A program made the position numbers and the translations under genes. DNA of 64,000 nt, from positions 10,626,330-10,690,329 of the forward strand of contig OY992538.1 in assembly GCA_963921195.1 (NCBI GenBank). Reading direction: 5' to 3'. The notes under the pieces are model-generated. The model was not told where the DNA came from. It saw nothing but the letters and a program-made list of their open reading frames with translations, and did no database searches. This stretch comes from Pegoplata infirma. Taxonomy: Eukaryota > Arthropoda > Insecta > Diptera > Anthomyiidae. This document shows, piece after piece, positions 12,161 to 23,671 of the stretch (position 1 is its first letter; every line of letters begins with the position of its first letter).

Positions 12161-12370
12161 TCTTGCAAAGTCGAGCTTAAAAAATACATAAAATATTTTT
12201 TTTGTAGTTTCAATTTTTTAAAACTGTTAATAACACGAATTTCATTAGCACCAGTTAACCATATTAAATAACAAATTATTACCAAAAAATGTTTATTCTT
12301 GTTATGTAACTTTTTACTTTTCAACGTGTCCCAAAATTCCTGTTCGCCGGATTAGCCCGCCATACCTTAA

Positions 12371-12510
12371 TAGTCTATTCGCACGAATAGTTTTAAATCG
12401 TTTTTAGCATCAATATTTCTAGCACTTTCTTTATTCTATTACAGTATATTGACAGAAAATGCTAAAAATAACAGCTAAAAACGGTTTAAAACTGTAAGTG
12501 TGAATAGGGT
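12371..12510. mobile_element. piggyBac-like MITE, TTAA duplication
   Basis: TTAA at 12367-12370 and 12511-12514 flanks a 140-bp palindromic element. Left end TAGTCTATTCGCAC; right end read inward ACCCTATTCACAC. Both continue into AGTTTTAAA(T/C)CGTTTTTAGC. TTAA is the signature target of piggyBac transposases. Confidence 0.7.
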
Positions 12511-12714
12511 TTAAGACGGCCCTGAATATATAAATTTTGGCGCAATATTTTAGACCATTTTTGAAGGCCTAAAATTAAGATTGCAAATTACTTGGTTTCA
12601 AGCATAATTTACAGTCTGTTATTTCCTCCTTACGATAAGATATTCTTGAAATAAAATTTTTTTAAATTGAAAAAAAAAGATCATTGGCCACAAATGTGCT
12701 TGGTCTATGATCTA

Positions 12715-13115
12715 CTTATGTCTCAGTTTTTGAGACATTTTTGGTACAGAAAAAAGTCTCAGATTCAAAGAAATTTTTCGTATAAAAAAGTCTCGGATTT
12801 TTTTTATAGACAAAGTCTCGGATTCTAAAAAATTTTTCATCTAGAAAATGTCTTAGATTCTAAGCTTTTTTTGTATAGAAAAAGTCTCAGATTCTAAGAC
12901 ATTTTTAGTAAACAAAAAGTCTCAGATTCTAAGTCTGAGATATTTTTCTTATAGAAAAAGTCTCAGAGACATTTTTCTTGAAGAAAACGTCTAAAAACCT
13001 AAGAAAATTTTCGTATTAGATTCTGAGACATTTTTCGAATAGAAAAAAAAAATTAGACCCTGAGATATTTTTCATTTATAAATGTTCTTAGGTTCTAGAA
13101 AAAGTCATAGATTAT
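12715..13115 (-). repeat. 35-bp satellite, degenerate array
   Basis: About ten diverged units in the AAAAGTCTCAGATTC orientation, with TTTTTCGTATA and TTTTTCATCTAG variants. Confidence 0.8.
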
Positions 13116-14125
13116 TTTTTATTACCAACAGTTTTGAAGAAAATTTTTTTTCGACCGAACATGATTTCGGGATTATTTTGAAATGGAGAATCTCTCAAAT
13201 CATATAATATTTATTTGAACACCCGACAGCTAAATACCATCTCAAAAAGTTTCCACTGTTTAATCATACGTTAGTATGTTTTGCCACTAAAGTTATTATA
13301 TTCATTTAATTATGTTTTATATATTTAACTTACATATAAATTGTTTACAATTATCAGCTGTTTTAATTTTTCGTTTTATATTTCAAAGTGTTCTAAAAGC
13401 AAATGGATTTTCAGTGTGTATTTTTGCTCTTCATATATTTCGTTTTATGTTATTAATTAATTTATTTAATAAAATTCTAAAAAAAATGTTTATTTCAGCA
13501 GTTGCAAATATATAATTACTAAAAGGCAAAAAGGGAAATAAGATTTCATTATATGTTTTTTAATTAAAAAACATAATATTTGCAAAGATTTTCAGCAATT
13601 TTTGTTATCAATTGTTCTACTGTTTTTTTATTATTATATGTTAAAAAGTTTCTTTTTATGTTGTTCAATTATATTATTTGTGTTCATTATTATTTTTTCT
13701 TTAAAATAAAAATAATGATTATATAATTAACTAAAACTGGCAAATAATTTTTAAACATTTTTTAAAACTTTCTCTAGTAAATGTTGCATCTCTTGTTTTA
13801 AGTAAATAAATTCTTATACTTGTTAGATTTATCATGTTTTTTCGTCTTTTTTTTTTGAAAAATAAGGCCCGTGTACTTTATTTATAAGTTTATGCAAATT
13901 TTCAATATTTTAGTACTTTTTTTTTTTAATGAATTATATCTTATGCAGTTTTTTGTTACTATAAAAAAAGCGTGGATTTATTTATTTTTTTGTTATAGTT
14001 TTTCAAAATAAAGTGGATTGTTTGAGAAGCAATTATGTAGGAAAATATGGGAAAATGATTATTCATAACAAATATTTATCATACAGAAGAACCGGCTTTT
14101 CCTCGCGAAATGGGTTAACATGTTG
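13116..14125. other. Gene-free AT-rich stretch
   Basis: No repeat boundaries or coding frames supported. The frame at 13312-13515 is low-complexity hydrophobic translation of AT-rich DNA. Confidence 0.45.
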
Positions 14126-14303
14126 TGCTCGATTCGGAAGTATTCTTTCACCATTTACCTACTTTTTAAAAAATTTATATCCTTTCGAATTATAAGATTT
14201 TTTATAGTAATTATTAAAAAACCATTTTAAATTATAAACTTCGAAAGAATATCAAATTTTTAAAAATTGGATGAACGGTGAAAGAGTACTCACGAATCGA
14301 GCA
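14126..14303. mobile_element. Short foldback/MITE-like palindrome
   Basis: Arms of about 80 bp begin TGCTCGATTCGG and end CGAATCGAGCA. They share TTTCACC and TTTCGAA blocks in inverted order around an AT-rich centre. No target duplication identified. Confidence 0.6.
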
Positions 14304-14879
14304 GAATAATTTTGTTGGCTAATTGTCTTAAAGAAATACAATATTATGAATATGAATGCTCTAGGCTGATATTTTAATGTGTACAACCATCGATTAATGG
14401 AGATTTTTGTACTCGCTTTTGCTGAAGCGGTTAAAGTATGATTTATATTTATATATATCTTAGCGCGCCATCTAGCAGAAAAAGTTAAAAAAAATCTAGG
14501 AATTTGCTAAACTTAAAATTACCCAGAATCGGAGAATTTTTCCAAACAAAAATCTTTCAGAATCTGAAAATTTTCAATACGAATAATATGTATTACTTGT
14601 TTTTAAACCCTTCACTTAGGCTGAGTTTTTGGCACCTCAGTTAAACTTGGTTCAGTTAATCTAAAAAAAGATTTGTTTTGCTTGCAGAATTAGAGTTTCA
14701 GACTACGTTAGAATAAGTTAAAACTTAATTCACATCCAAAAAACTTAGTCTTACAAGGAAAGTCTTTCAATGGGCACTCACTAATGTTCCAGAAACTTTT
14801 ATATGAAAAAGAGGGGAGAAAATAAGCTGCCCAATCTCACATTTGCCACTTACTGAAAAATAATGTATTTTTGGAAAAG
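14304..14879. other. Gene-free stretch with a small satellite remnant
   Basis: Two decayed 35-bp satellite units lie at about 14518-14585. Otherwise nothing recognised. Confidence 0.45.
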
Positions 14880-15294
14880 CCGAAGAGTTGTTTGCCGAAC
14901 ATAATCACCTCTCACAGCTGGTTGATGAACCAACACCACTTCCGTGTGAGGATGGTGATGAAGGAAACACACTTGACCTATTCTTGACATCACATCCTGA
15001 TAAGTATAATGTTGCACACTCGTACCTCTGGGTAATTCAGATCACCACGTTATATCTACATCGTTCTTATACTCCGATCTTTATAAGGTTTCCCAACCGG
15101 TAACAAAACGTTCAAACTCCACTATAAAAGAGCTCCTTGGTGCGAACTTTTACTGCAACTTTTACCCGTCGTTTAATTAGAAACTCTACTTTTTAGATGG
15201 GAACTCTAATACAGCCGAGGAATTGGTTACGAATGTGATTACACTGTTAAACAAATTCATAGAAATTCGCACTCCCATGAATCAGAATACATAA

Positions 15295-15785
15295 ATGAAA
15301 TAGATTTTGAGCTCCTGATTCCAAATATGCCTTCCAAATTTTTTTTTTTAAGATATTCGCGTTTAAATATTTAAAAATACGCTAATTTAGCACTTTTTGG
15401 GTCTGTACTGTTACTTATTCTTAAGTTGCTCACACAAAATTTGACTAGATTTGGTATAAATGATACCTCTTGATTCCTAATCTGTCATCAACATGTTTCT
15501 AGCGCGTGCCGTTTTTGAAAAATTGGCCTTTGAAAAACTCAAACTCCACTGTCACTTATATTCTTAATAAATCATACTAAAATTTTTAAACGCGAATATC
15601 TCGAAAACCGAATATGATAGAACAATTTGGATTGCAGTTTTGGAATCAGGAGGTCCATTTTATACAAAATCAAGTGCTAAATATTTTTTTCACTTTTTAA
15701 CAGCGAATATTTCAAAAACGGTACGTGCTAGAAAAACTTTGATGACAGATTTTGAATCAGGAGACCAAAATCTATAAGGACCGGT
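15295..15785. other. Insertion within the LINE, with internal repeats
   Basis: This sequence is foreign to the LINE. It has a recurring phrase, GAATCAGGAG(G/A)CC, with CGAATAT(C/T)TC(G/A)AAAAC, in units of roughly 120-160 bp. Part of it reappears at 17345-17570 (GGAATCAGCGAGTCAAAATC). Class unknown. Confidence 0.5.
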
Positions 15786-16266
15786 TAGACATTTTACTGG
15801 GAGGTTTTTGGTGTCGAACAGTTTTATTTTTTATTTTACATCTATTAAGCTACTTGAAATCAAATTGTCTTTTAAATGAAAAACAATATGCCTTCCGAAA
15901 GAATTGTTCAATGGGAGACCTGAAGGATTTTCTCTCCAAAATATGCAGCCAATCTTTACAGCGCCTTGCTAAAAGTAAATTTATCGCTTAGAACATTTCT
16001 AAGGCGTTTGATCGAGTGTGGCATTGCGCAATTGTGTCAAAGCATAAATCCTTTGGCGTAGGAGATAATTTCGCTGAATTTATATCGAGCTTCCTCAGAA
16101 AACGCACTATTCCCATTGTAATAGATGGGTTATCCTCCAGGGACTATATGTTGAATTCAGGGATACCACAAGGTTCCGTTCTATTTCCATCTCTATTTTT
16201 GATATTTCTGAATGATTTTCTGGGTTTTACCTTTAGCCTCATAAAAGCCTGCACAGCAGATATTGA

Positions 16267-17336
16267 GTGGAATACAAATCTGGTATAAAGCGCAAAAGTA
16301 TAATTTGTCTTTGGTATCCAACATAGAAAACAATTTTTTTCTAATTATTGCGTTTGGTTGGGTTACAATTGCGTTTTAAAATGACTCTGTTAAAATTATA
16401 ATTTTTGTAAAAAAGATGAGGTAGATACCTTAGTTTTTTTTTTTAATATTTTTCAAAGAAAAACTAAAAAAATAAATATTTTACAAATTTAAAGTTTTCT
16501 GTGTTATTTTTCGTACAAACCGGAAGAAATCTTTAATGGGTTTAAAAGTCTATAAGAAAGAATAAACTTTTGCCTAAATTTTGAGCTGGTCACAGTAAAG
16601 ATTGACCATCTGGTTTTTGTTTTAGAGCCTTTTAAAAATGGTGCTTTTTCTAATTTTTATCATAGTGTTTTTTAAAATACATGTTTGGCTAATAATAGTG
16701 CAACACCCAGGCAGAAAAATACAATCATCAAAGCGTTTTAAAAGTACTATAGATGGTGGTACAAGCGTTTCCAGAACGTCATGGTTTTTATGTTAAGAGT
16801 GCTATTAAAACGTCCGAATGATAACGTCGTTAAACGGTCATATGATTGTTTTTCAAAACGCTCGAAAAGCATTCGGAGGACTAAAAATAAAATGGTTTAA
16901 GGACGCTTTATCTGAATTTTTTTCGAATTTGTAAATTTTTATAATTTATATTTTTGATATATTTTCCCACAATCGACTAAAAAATAATTTAGTTTTAGCA
17001 AGAGGTTTTTTTAATATTTCCTAGCAAATTCCGTGTTTTCTTTTTTAAAAGAGAGGATGTGTGCCACATTCCCCTAAACAGAATGGCACAATAATCATGC
17101 CCTACTTTATTTGTGGAAGATATAAAACATTTTTTTAATTCGTAAAAATGTAAAAGCACTTTTGAGTTGGTAAAACAAACCATCTTCAGAGCGTTTGGAA
17201 AATAGTACTTTTAAAATGCTTAATTTTTTGTACCACCATCAATTTCTGCCTGGGCAACTTCAAATTATTTTGATCATATATTTGAGATCATAGTTCAATT
17301 CTACTCTAACGCTTTATACCAGATTTTTATTCCACC
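16267..17336. mobile_element. TIR element inside the LINE RT
   Basis: The left end GTGGAATACAAATCTGG and the right end, read inward GTGGAATAAAAATCTGG, both continue into TATAAAGCG, giving about 26 bp of near-perfect inverted repeat. It sits exactly where the reverse-transcriptase frame breaks off. A second MITE is nested at 16706-17254. No transposase frame. Confidence 0.7.
16706..17254. mobile_element. MITE with CCCAGGCAGAAA inverted ends
   Basis: CCCAGGCAGAAA at the left and TTTCTGCCTGGG at the right form a perfect 12-bp inverted repeat. A subterminal GGTGGTACAA / TTGTACCACC and AAAGTACTA / TAGTACTTT continue the symmetry. CAAC lies on both flanks. Superfamily not assigned. Confidence 0.75.
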
Positions 17337-18394
17337 TAGTGGCTGCTATGCTGGCTTTCAAAAAATGCAAAAATCGCGTTTTTTCGCATTTTCAACCGCG
17401 AATAATTAAAATTCTAGACGTGATGGAAAAATTTGGAGCACAGATTTGGAATCAGCGAGTCAAAATCTTTAATAATTTTGTATCAAACTTCAAACCGGGG
17501 TCAAAAACCTTCGATTTGTTGAGCGGTGTTATTTGACCATAGACCAAATTCTATTGAGGTGGCATATATGAGGTAAATTATGAATGTCACACTTAATCAG
17601 GACCTGGTTAAAAGTTCTAAGAGGGGTAGACTTTAACTCTCGTAAGACCCAATGTTGTACGCTGCCCCACAAACGCCATGAGTGTATATCTCTGCCTTAT
17701 TTAAATATTGGAAGTGTAAATATTGAAGAATCAGATGCTCTTGATGTTTTAGGTATTAAAATACAGTATGATGTCCGTTGGAAAAAACATGTTTCTGAAG
17801 TACAGAAAGAAGCATTCAAGTGCTTAGACTTCCTAAAACCATACAGAAAATACTTCACTACATCTGATCTTCTTCGAATCTCTACGACTTGTATTTGACG
17901 ACTTATATTCGACCTACAACACTCATGTATGACGGGTGCAGCAAGATCTTCCTAGGATCTCCCAGATCTAGTTAAAAAAAAGTGTGAAAATGATCATAGG
18001 GGACAACAGCATTTTTTTATCTATTGATTCGCTTGAACGCCAAAGAAATGTGGGTTGTATAGTTCTCTTCTACCGATAATTTCATGGGAAATGTTCTGTT
18101 GAAATAAGCAACCTTATTCTGGGAGTACGTGTTTTAACCCGTATTACTTGCTTGTCAAATAGAGCACACCCTTTCGTTATCGACTGGTCAGTAGATCACA
18201 GAGACAATTCGTTTTCTACCGATCAATTTGTATGTGGAGTAAACTGCCAGCTTCCTATATGCAATTCTACCAATACAATGCATTGCATATATAGGGGAAA
18301 TCCCCTGAGTGTTGGTCAATCGAAATTTAACTCTTAATTCGGTTTGTAATAATTTTCTTCACTAAAGAAAGATGTAACAAAAGATAAATCCAAT

Positions 18395-18481
18395 CAGTCT
18401 TTGTGTGGACTTCGTACCCGTTTTCCGGAAAATACTATTGTAGGGTATTAATGCGGTCTTGACCGAATTTAATTTTTTTAT
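18395..18481 (-). mobile_element. Truncated end of HINE-like family A
   Basis: CGTTTTCCGGAAAA, TGTAGGGTATTAAT and the hairpin GGTCTTGACCGAA match the terminal part of the 27478 copy. The rest is missing. Confidence 0.65.
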
Positions 18482-19140
18482 TGATTTGTTTTATGAATGG
18501 TTTACGGAGAACAACAATAATAAGGTGACGATATATACATGGTAAATATCATAATTTAAAGTATACTTTTAGGATGTAAGTCAATTTTTTTGAATTTCAT
18601 TTTAGAAAAAGTGATGCCAATTTTTTCTAAATAAAAATCGCTGAAAAATTATTTAACGAATGTTAAATATACTTCCCTTAAATTATAAAAAAGTGCTATC
18701 TCAAACAATCCACCTTTAAATAATTTTGTGTTAATAATCAATAACCTAAACTTTGTTTAACAATAAAACTGTGCTTAAAATTATTATATCTTTAAAGTGC
18801 TTTAATAAAATTTCAAATATCTTTTCAATTATATTTACCATACTGTATTCTTTTATTTCATTAATTGGATTATTATATAAAACAAAAAAAAAATAGTTTT
18901 TAATAATCGGAAACTTGTATTAAACATATATTAATGAATGCAATTCATAAAAGGTTTTAGAAAATTATGTCAAGGGAAAAACTACTACGCCATAGCGTAT
19001 GAATGTTTTCCTTGAAATGTCAGACTAAAGTTTTTTTTAAGAGAATTAATTACAATTGGAGTGGAAAGTGCCTGAATTTCTACTGGATTAGAAGTTAATT
19101 TGTTTTTTTTTTGCGTTTCTTCTAATACATGTTAAATAGT
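18482..19140. other. Non-coding stretch with a dispersed repeat also at 29.2 kb
   Basis: 18535-18760 shares AATTTAAAGTATACTTTTAG, GATGT, AAAAATCGCT and CAATAACC blocks, in the same order, with 29160-29345. Otherwise AT-rich with no gene. Confidence 0.5.
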
Positions 19141-19200
19141 GGATGAAATTTTTTCTTTTTTTCGAATTTCAAAATTGTTGGGGTCAAAATAGTTGCCTTT

Positions 19201-20806
19201 TGATTTGATTTGATTCTTTATTAGATAAGACAGTACAACAAGAACGGTGTCTTATTTTACAGTACTGTAGATTTAATGTTATACATTTGTGGCACAATAA
19301 AATAAAAATATAAATAAAAATAAAAAATAAATAATTAAACTAATATAAAAAAAAATATATAAAAAATATAAAAACTATATAATATATAAAAAAAGAAAAA
19401 TGAATATTAAGTTAAAAAAAAATTTTTGAATAATGATAAAAAAGTTAAAAAAGTTATTAAAATTTTTACAGAAAAAAAAATTAACGAAAATGTTTAAAAA
19501 TGGCAGATTTAAACCTGTTTGCATTGCTAATGATTTTAGTATTAGGAGGTAATCGGTTCCACAGACTCAGAATTGTAGGAATATAAAAATGTCTAACAGA
19601 CATAAGACTACGGTATCGAATAGAATTTATATTTTTCACTCTGCTGGATCTTGAAAAAGTTAATCTCTTGTATAAATATTTAGGTTGTTTAGTAAAAATA
19701 AGCTTTTGTAAAAACAATAATGAACGAACTTTCAAAAGGTTTTCGAATGTTAAATTGTAGATCCTTTTTGAGTAATCAGAAATACTATCAAGACGTCTAC
19801 GTGCAAAAACGTATCTCGCAATATTATTAAATGTCACATTAAGTTTTGATTCGCATACTGAGTCACAGTTTGCAAAGAGTTCACAGGCATATAAAAGTTT
19901 TGGAAGAAGGTACGTTTTAGCGAGTAGCATTCTAACTTTAAGAGGAGTGTAATATTGCGTTCTCGAAAGATTCCTTAACATTGCGTAGGTGACACCACAT
20001 ATATAATTAATATGATTAGACCAATTGAGTTCAGAGTTGAAAATTACACCTAAATTTTTTGCCGTCTTGACTATTTCAAGTGTTGCATTGTTAATCTGGA
20101 TCGGCGGAATAAACGAGGGAATATATATTGATTTACCAATGATCATGGCTTTCGACTTTTTTGCATTTAAACAGAGACCGTTAGTAGATGCCCAATTATA
20201 AATATTATCTAAATCATGGTTTAATTTGTTGACACATTCAGCTACATTATTTGGCTCGCAACTTATGTAAAGTTGTACATCGTCAGCGTACATTTGTATT
20301 TTACAAAACTTTAATTGGGATGGAAGGTCATTCGAATATATCGAGTAAAGAAGTGGTCCAAGTATTGATCCCTGTGGCACGCCCCTCCTTAGTATGCAGG
20401 TGTTTGATACATCTGAGCCGTGGTAAGTAGCTTGTGATCTACCACTAACATAGGAGGCCATCAATTTTACAGCAGTTTCTGAAAACTTACATATATATTT
20501 AAGTTTAAGACACAAAATGGAGTGATCAACTGAGTCGAAAGGTTTAGAGTGATCAAGTAACACGAGAAACGAAATCATCTTATCATCCACATGTTTCCTC
20601 AGTTCTTCAGAGACATCAATCAAAGCAGAGACGCAGCTGTGCCCTGGTCTAAAGCCCGACTGTCTCTCAGTTAAAATTGAATTTCTGTACAAATATTTAG
20701 TCATCTGATTATGTATAAGACGTACAAAAACCTTCGAAAGGTACGGAAGAATTGCAATTGGCCGGTATGCCTTATCAGTTTTCGGTATAGGCAGTTTTCG
20801 GTATTG
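19201..20806 (-). mobile_element. 5'-truncated jockey-like LINE with intact RT frame
   Basis: Minus-strand element whose 3' end is marked by AATAAAG followed by three AATCA-type pentamers (19201-19220) and whose 5' end is cut at about 20806. Its arm of insertion is defined by the flanking foldback sequence. A pentameric tail rather than poly(A) is typical of CR1/jockey-group LINEs. A stretch around 20780-20803 duplicates ACCGAAAACTG. The open frame (own entry) shows it is younger than the other LINEs here. Confidence 0.85.
19481..20704 (-). CDS. LINE reverse transcriptase, C-terminal half
   Basis: This is a 407-codon open frame from a non-LTR retrotransposon; it copies element RNA at the target site. 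In order: QSGFRPGHSC near residues 15-24, FDSVDH at 56-61, the RT box RRGVPQGSILGPLL at about 106-119, and the catalytic YADD at 139-142. A thumb and C-terminal extension follow (NLGVIFNSELNWSNHI, SLWNRLPPNTK near the end). The reading frame continues upstream of the first methionine to about 20800 (KAYRPIAILPYLSKVF), so that ATG is not the true start. The endonuclease and ORF1 are missing through 5' truncation. A DHSKPFDSVD segment departs slightly from the usual DFSKAFD. No internal stop is present, so decay is recent. Confidence 0.9.
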   Translation of the reverse strand: MTKYLYRNSILTERQSGFRPGHSCVSALIDVSEELRKHVDDKMISFLVLLDHSKPFDSVDHSILCLKLKYICKFSETAVKLMASYVSGRSQATYHGSDVSNTCILRRGVPQGSILGPLLYSIYSNDLPSQLKFCKIQMYADDVQLYISCEPNNVAECVNKLNHDLDNIYNWASTNGLCLNAKKSKAMIIGKSIYIPSFIPPIQINNATLEIVKTAKNLGVIFNSELNWSNHINYICGVTYAMLRNLSRTQYYTPLKVRMLLAKTYLLPKLLYACELFANCDSVCESKLNVTFNNIARYVFARRRLDSISDYSKRIYNLTFENLLKVRSLLFLQKLIFTKQPKYLYKRLTFSRSSRVKNINSIRYRSLMSVRHFYIPTILSLWNRLPPNTKIISNANRFKSAIFKHFR

Positions 20807-21970
20807 GCAAATATTAAAACAAAAAAATATTGGTCCTGTATGGCAATGTCTTTTGGTTCCTTTTTTGACTTGAAAATCGGAAAATTTTGAAAAAATTAGC
20901 TTAGAATATTAGTTAATATATATTTGGACACTACTGAAAAAGTGTTTTTATGATAAAAAAAATCGTTCCATACAAAATTAAAAAAAAAAAATCTTCAAAA
21001 ATCGCTTAATTTTTTTAAAATAATTTCCATTGCATTAAAGGCAAAAAAAAAAAATCAAAAACAGAAACAAGACACTTTTCCAGTAATGTCAGAATTTTAA
21101 CTAATATATTAAGCTACTTTGCCACGCCTATTTAAACCAACTTTTTCTTACTTTTTTCGAAACTTTTGATTTTCAAGTTAAAAAAGGAACTTTGCCCAAC
21201 AAGTCCAAACATTTGTTTGTGTTAATATTGAGCATGAAAGGCAACTATTTCAAACCCGACGATTTTGAAATTTAAAAAAAGGAAAATTTTCCCCATCTAT
21301 CTATCTATATATAAAATTTTCCCTTTTTGAAGCCCACTGATGAGCTAGAAAGCAGAAAATTGGCACGCTTATAGTAAAACATCTGGGGCAGATCCTAACG
21401 TAGCCGGATTTTCGATTTTTTGCCTGTGGGCGGAGAAATAAGCGGGAAAGTGGGCGTGGCAAAATGCAATTTTTTGACGTTTTTGCTTAATTTAAAGCCC
21501 CCGAATGACTTAGGAATCTGAAAATTTCCTAGAATATAGTCCTAACGATGCCGCATATCCCCAAGTAGTCGGATTTAAAATTTTCGCAATGTGGGCGGAG
21601 AATTGAGGGGAAAAGTGGAGTGGCAAAATTTAGATTTTTTTAACATTTTTACTTCTTTTGAAGCCCCTAAATGACTTAGGAAGCTGAAAATTTCCTAGAA
21701 TATAGTCGTAACGATGGCGCATATCCCCAATTAGTCGGATTCAAAATTTTCGTAATGTAGGCGGAGAATTGAGGGAAAAGTGGCGTGGCAAAATTGGGAT
21801 TTTTTTAAATTTTTACTTCTTTTGAAGCCCCAAATGACTTAGGAAGCGGAAAATTGCATAGCATTTAGTTCTAACAATGAAGCATATCCTGAAATAATTG
21901 GATTTAAATTTTTTAAACTGTGGAAGGAGAATTAAGAGAAAAATGGGGCGTGGCAAAATTGTGTTTTTTA

Positions 21971-22490
21971 CAAGGTTGGTTACCGAAACGAATAACGGTA
22001 AGGGTAACGGTAACGGTATCTAATTTTTATTTATTTCGGTAAAGGTAACGGTAAGTGTTTTCAAATCGTTTCGGTAACGGTATGTACCGGTACCGAACCA
22101 ACCAAACCGGTACTTACCGGTATTATTAATTTAGTTAAAAATTTGAAAAAAGATAGAACTGAAAGCTAAAAATATTTTATAGACCCAAAAACCAGTATAG
22201 ATTTGATATGATTATTATTTTTGTCATTTATTTTATGATAATTTGCAAATTATAAATTTAAAATTATGTTACCAATTTGATTTTATTTTTTTGTTCGTTA
22301 AAATCCCTTAAAACAGGTAAAATTTTGAATACCGGTACAATACCGGTAACTTCTAATAATTATAACGGTAACGGTAAGGGTAACGGTATTCTAAAAATAT
22401 TTTTAGCGGTATCGGTAACGGTAACGGTATTCGATTTGAAAGGGTTTTGAATCGGTAACGGTATAATAAGGGTAACGGTAACCAACCATG
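21971..22490. mobile_element. hAT-like non-autonomous element full of GGTAACGG motifs
   Basis: The 8-bp direct repeat GTTTTTTA at 21963-21970 and 22491-22498 flanks ends CAAGGTTGGTTACCG and, read inward, CATGGTTGGTTACCG. The 8-bp duplication and CA-type ends fit the hAT superfamily. Both subterminal zones are packed with CGGTAACGGTA or its complement, around an AT-rich centre. No transposase. Confidence 0.8.
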
Positions 22491-23450
22491 GTTTTTTAAT
22501 ATTTAATTTGAAGACCCCCAATGATATATGAAGATGAAAATTGGCATTTTTGCTTATTTTAAAGTCCTCAAATGACTTAAGAAGCTGAAAATTTTCTAGC
22601 GTATAGTCCTATCGATGAAGCATATCCTGAAGTAGTCAAATTTTAAATATTTGGACTGTGGGCGGAGAATTGAAAGGAAAATGGGAAGTGACAAAATTGA
22701 GATTTTTAACTTCTTTTGAAGCCCCCAAAGAAAGCGGAAAATGCACAGAATTGGCATGTATATAGAAGGTTTCATGTGGAAGATCAACACGAGCCTGGAT
22801 TTTTGATATCCAGTGTTTGGGTGGAGAATAAGAAAGGCAAAGGGCGTGGTAAATTTATTTCCATCTATTTTCTGAATGTATATTTTATTTTTTTGTGTTT
22901 CTCTTATTTTTTGTGTATCCAGCGCCTTTTGAATCTCATTGATGGACTTAAAAGCTTAAAATTGGTATGTATATAATAAAACACCAGGGACAGATTCTTA
23001 CGAAGTCGGATTTTTTGCCTGTGGGCGGCGAATTACGAGAAAAAGGGGACTTGGCAAAATTATTTTTTTTTAACATTTTAGAGTATTTTTAAGCTCAGCC
23101 CCAATGAATACGGAAGCTGAAAATCTCTAACATGTAGTCCTTACTATGAAGTATATTCTAAAGTAGTCCGATTTAACATTTTTGGAATGTAGATGGAGAG
23201 TTGAGAGGAAAAAGGGCAAGGCAATATTGTGTTTTATTTTTTTTATTTGACTAACTTTAAAGCCCTAATGACCTACGCAGCCGAAAATTGCAAGCATATT
23301 GTCCTGACACTGGAGCATATCCTTAAGTAGTCAGACTTAAAATTTTTGGACTGTGGACGGAGAATTGAGAGGGAAAAGGGGCGTGGATACGAGTATAGTA
23401 CTAACGATGGAGCTTGTCATAAAGTAGTCAGATTTAAAAATTTTGGAATA

Positions 23451-23671
23451 CACAGAAAAAACAGTTTAATTGTGCCAGCCGAAATAAGAGCCAACTGCAT
23501 GGTTACAACAGCTGAAATTTTCGGTTGCGATTACCGAAATTTATTTTGACCAACAGAAGTTAAATTTTCAAAACAAATTTTGGTTATGGCAACCGAAAAT
23601 TTCGGTTGTTGTTATTAAACTATGCAGTTGGCTCTAAATTTGGCTGGCACAACTAAACTGTTCTCTCTGTG
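23451..23671. mobile_element. Palindromic MITE, Tc1/mariner-type TA target
   Basis: TA dinucleotides flank CACAGAAAAAACAGTTTA at one end and TAAACTGTTCTCTCTGTG at the other. The two arms of about 95 bp then mirror each other through GCCAACTGCATG and AATTTTCGGTTG. Inserted in the 165-bp array. Confidence 0.82.

Larger units (their letters stand above)
14880..18345 (+). mobile_element. Decayed jockey-like LINE, interrupted by insertions
   Basis: Plus-strand fragments appear in the order expected of a jockey-type element. 14888-15100 encodes the end of the apurinic endonuclease (HLSQLVDEPTPLP, NTLDLFLTSHPDKYN). 15850-16260 encodes reverse transcriptase (FLRKRTIPIVIDG, GIPQGSVLFPSLFLIFLND). 17610-17900 encodes its thumb/C-terminal region (RKTQCCTLPHKRHE, ALDVLGIKIQYDVRWKKHV). 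18155-18337 encodes the extreme C-terminus (RAHPFVIDW). The catalytic YADD-type box is mutated, and frameshifts and stops break the frame, so this is a dead copy. Insertions split it at about 15295-15780 and 16267-17336. A fragment at 17345-17570 resembles the first insertion. Confidence 0.85.
19143..21310. mobile_element. Long-armed foldback element split by a LINE
   Basis: Left-arm pieces 19143-19200 and 20807-20970 together mirror the right arm 21055-21310. Inverted matches are AATTTCAAAAT, AATAGTTGCCTTT, CCTTTTTTGACTTGAAAATC and TATTAGTTAA. The central portion is A-rich. The LINE 19201-20806 interrupts the left arm. A related piece occurs at about 54800-54990. Confidence 0.72.
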
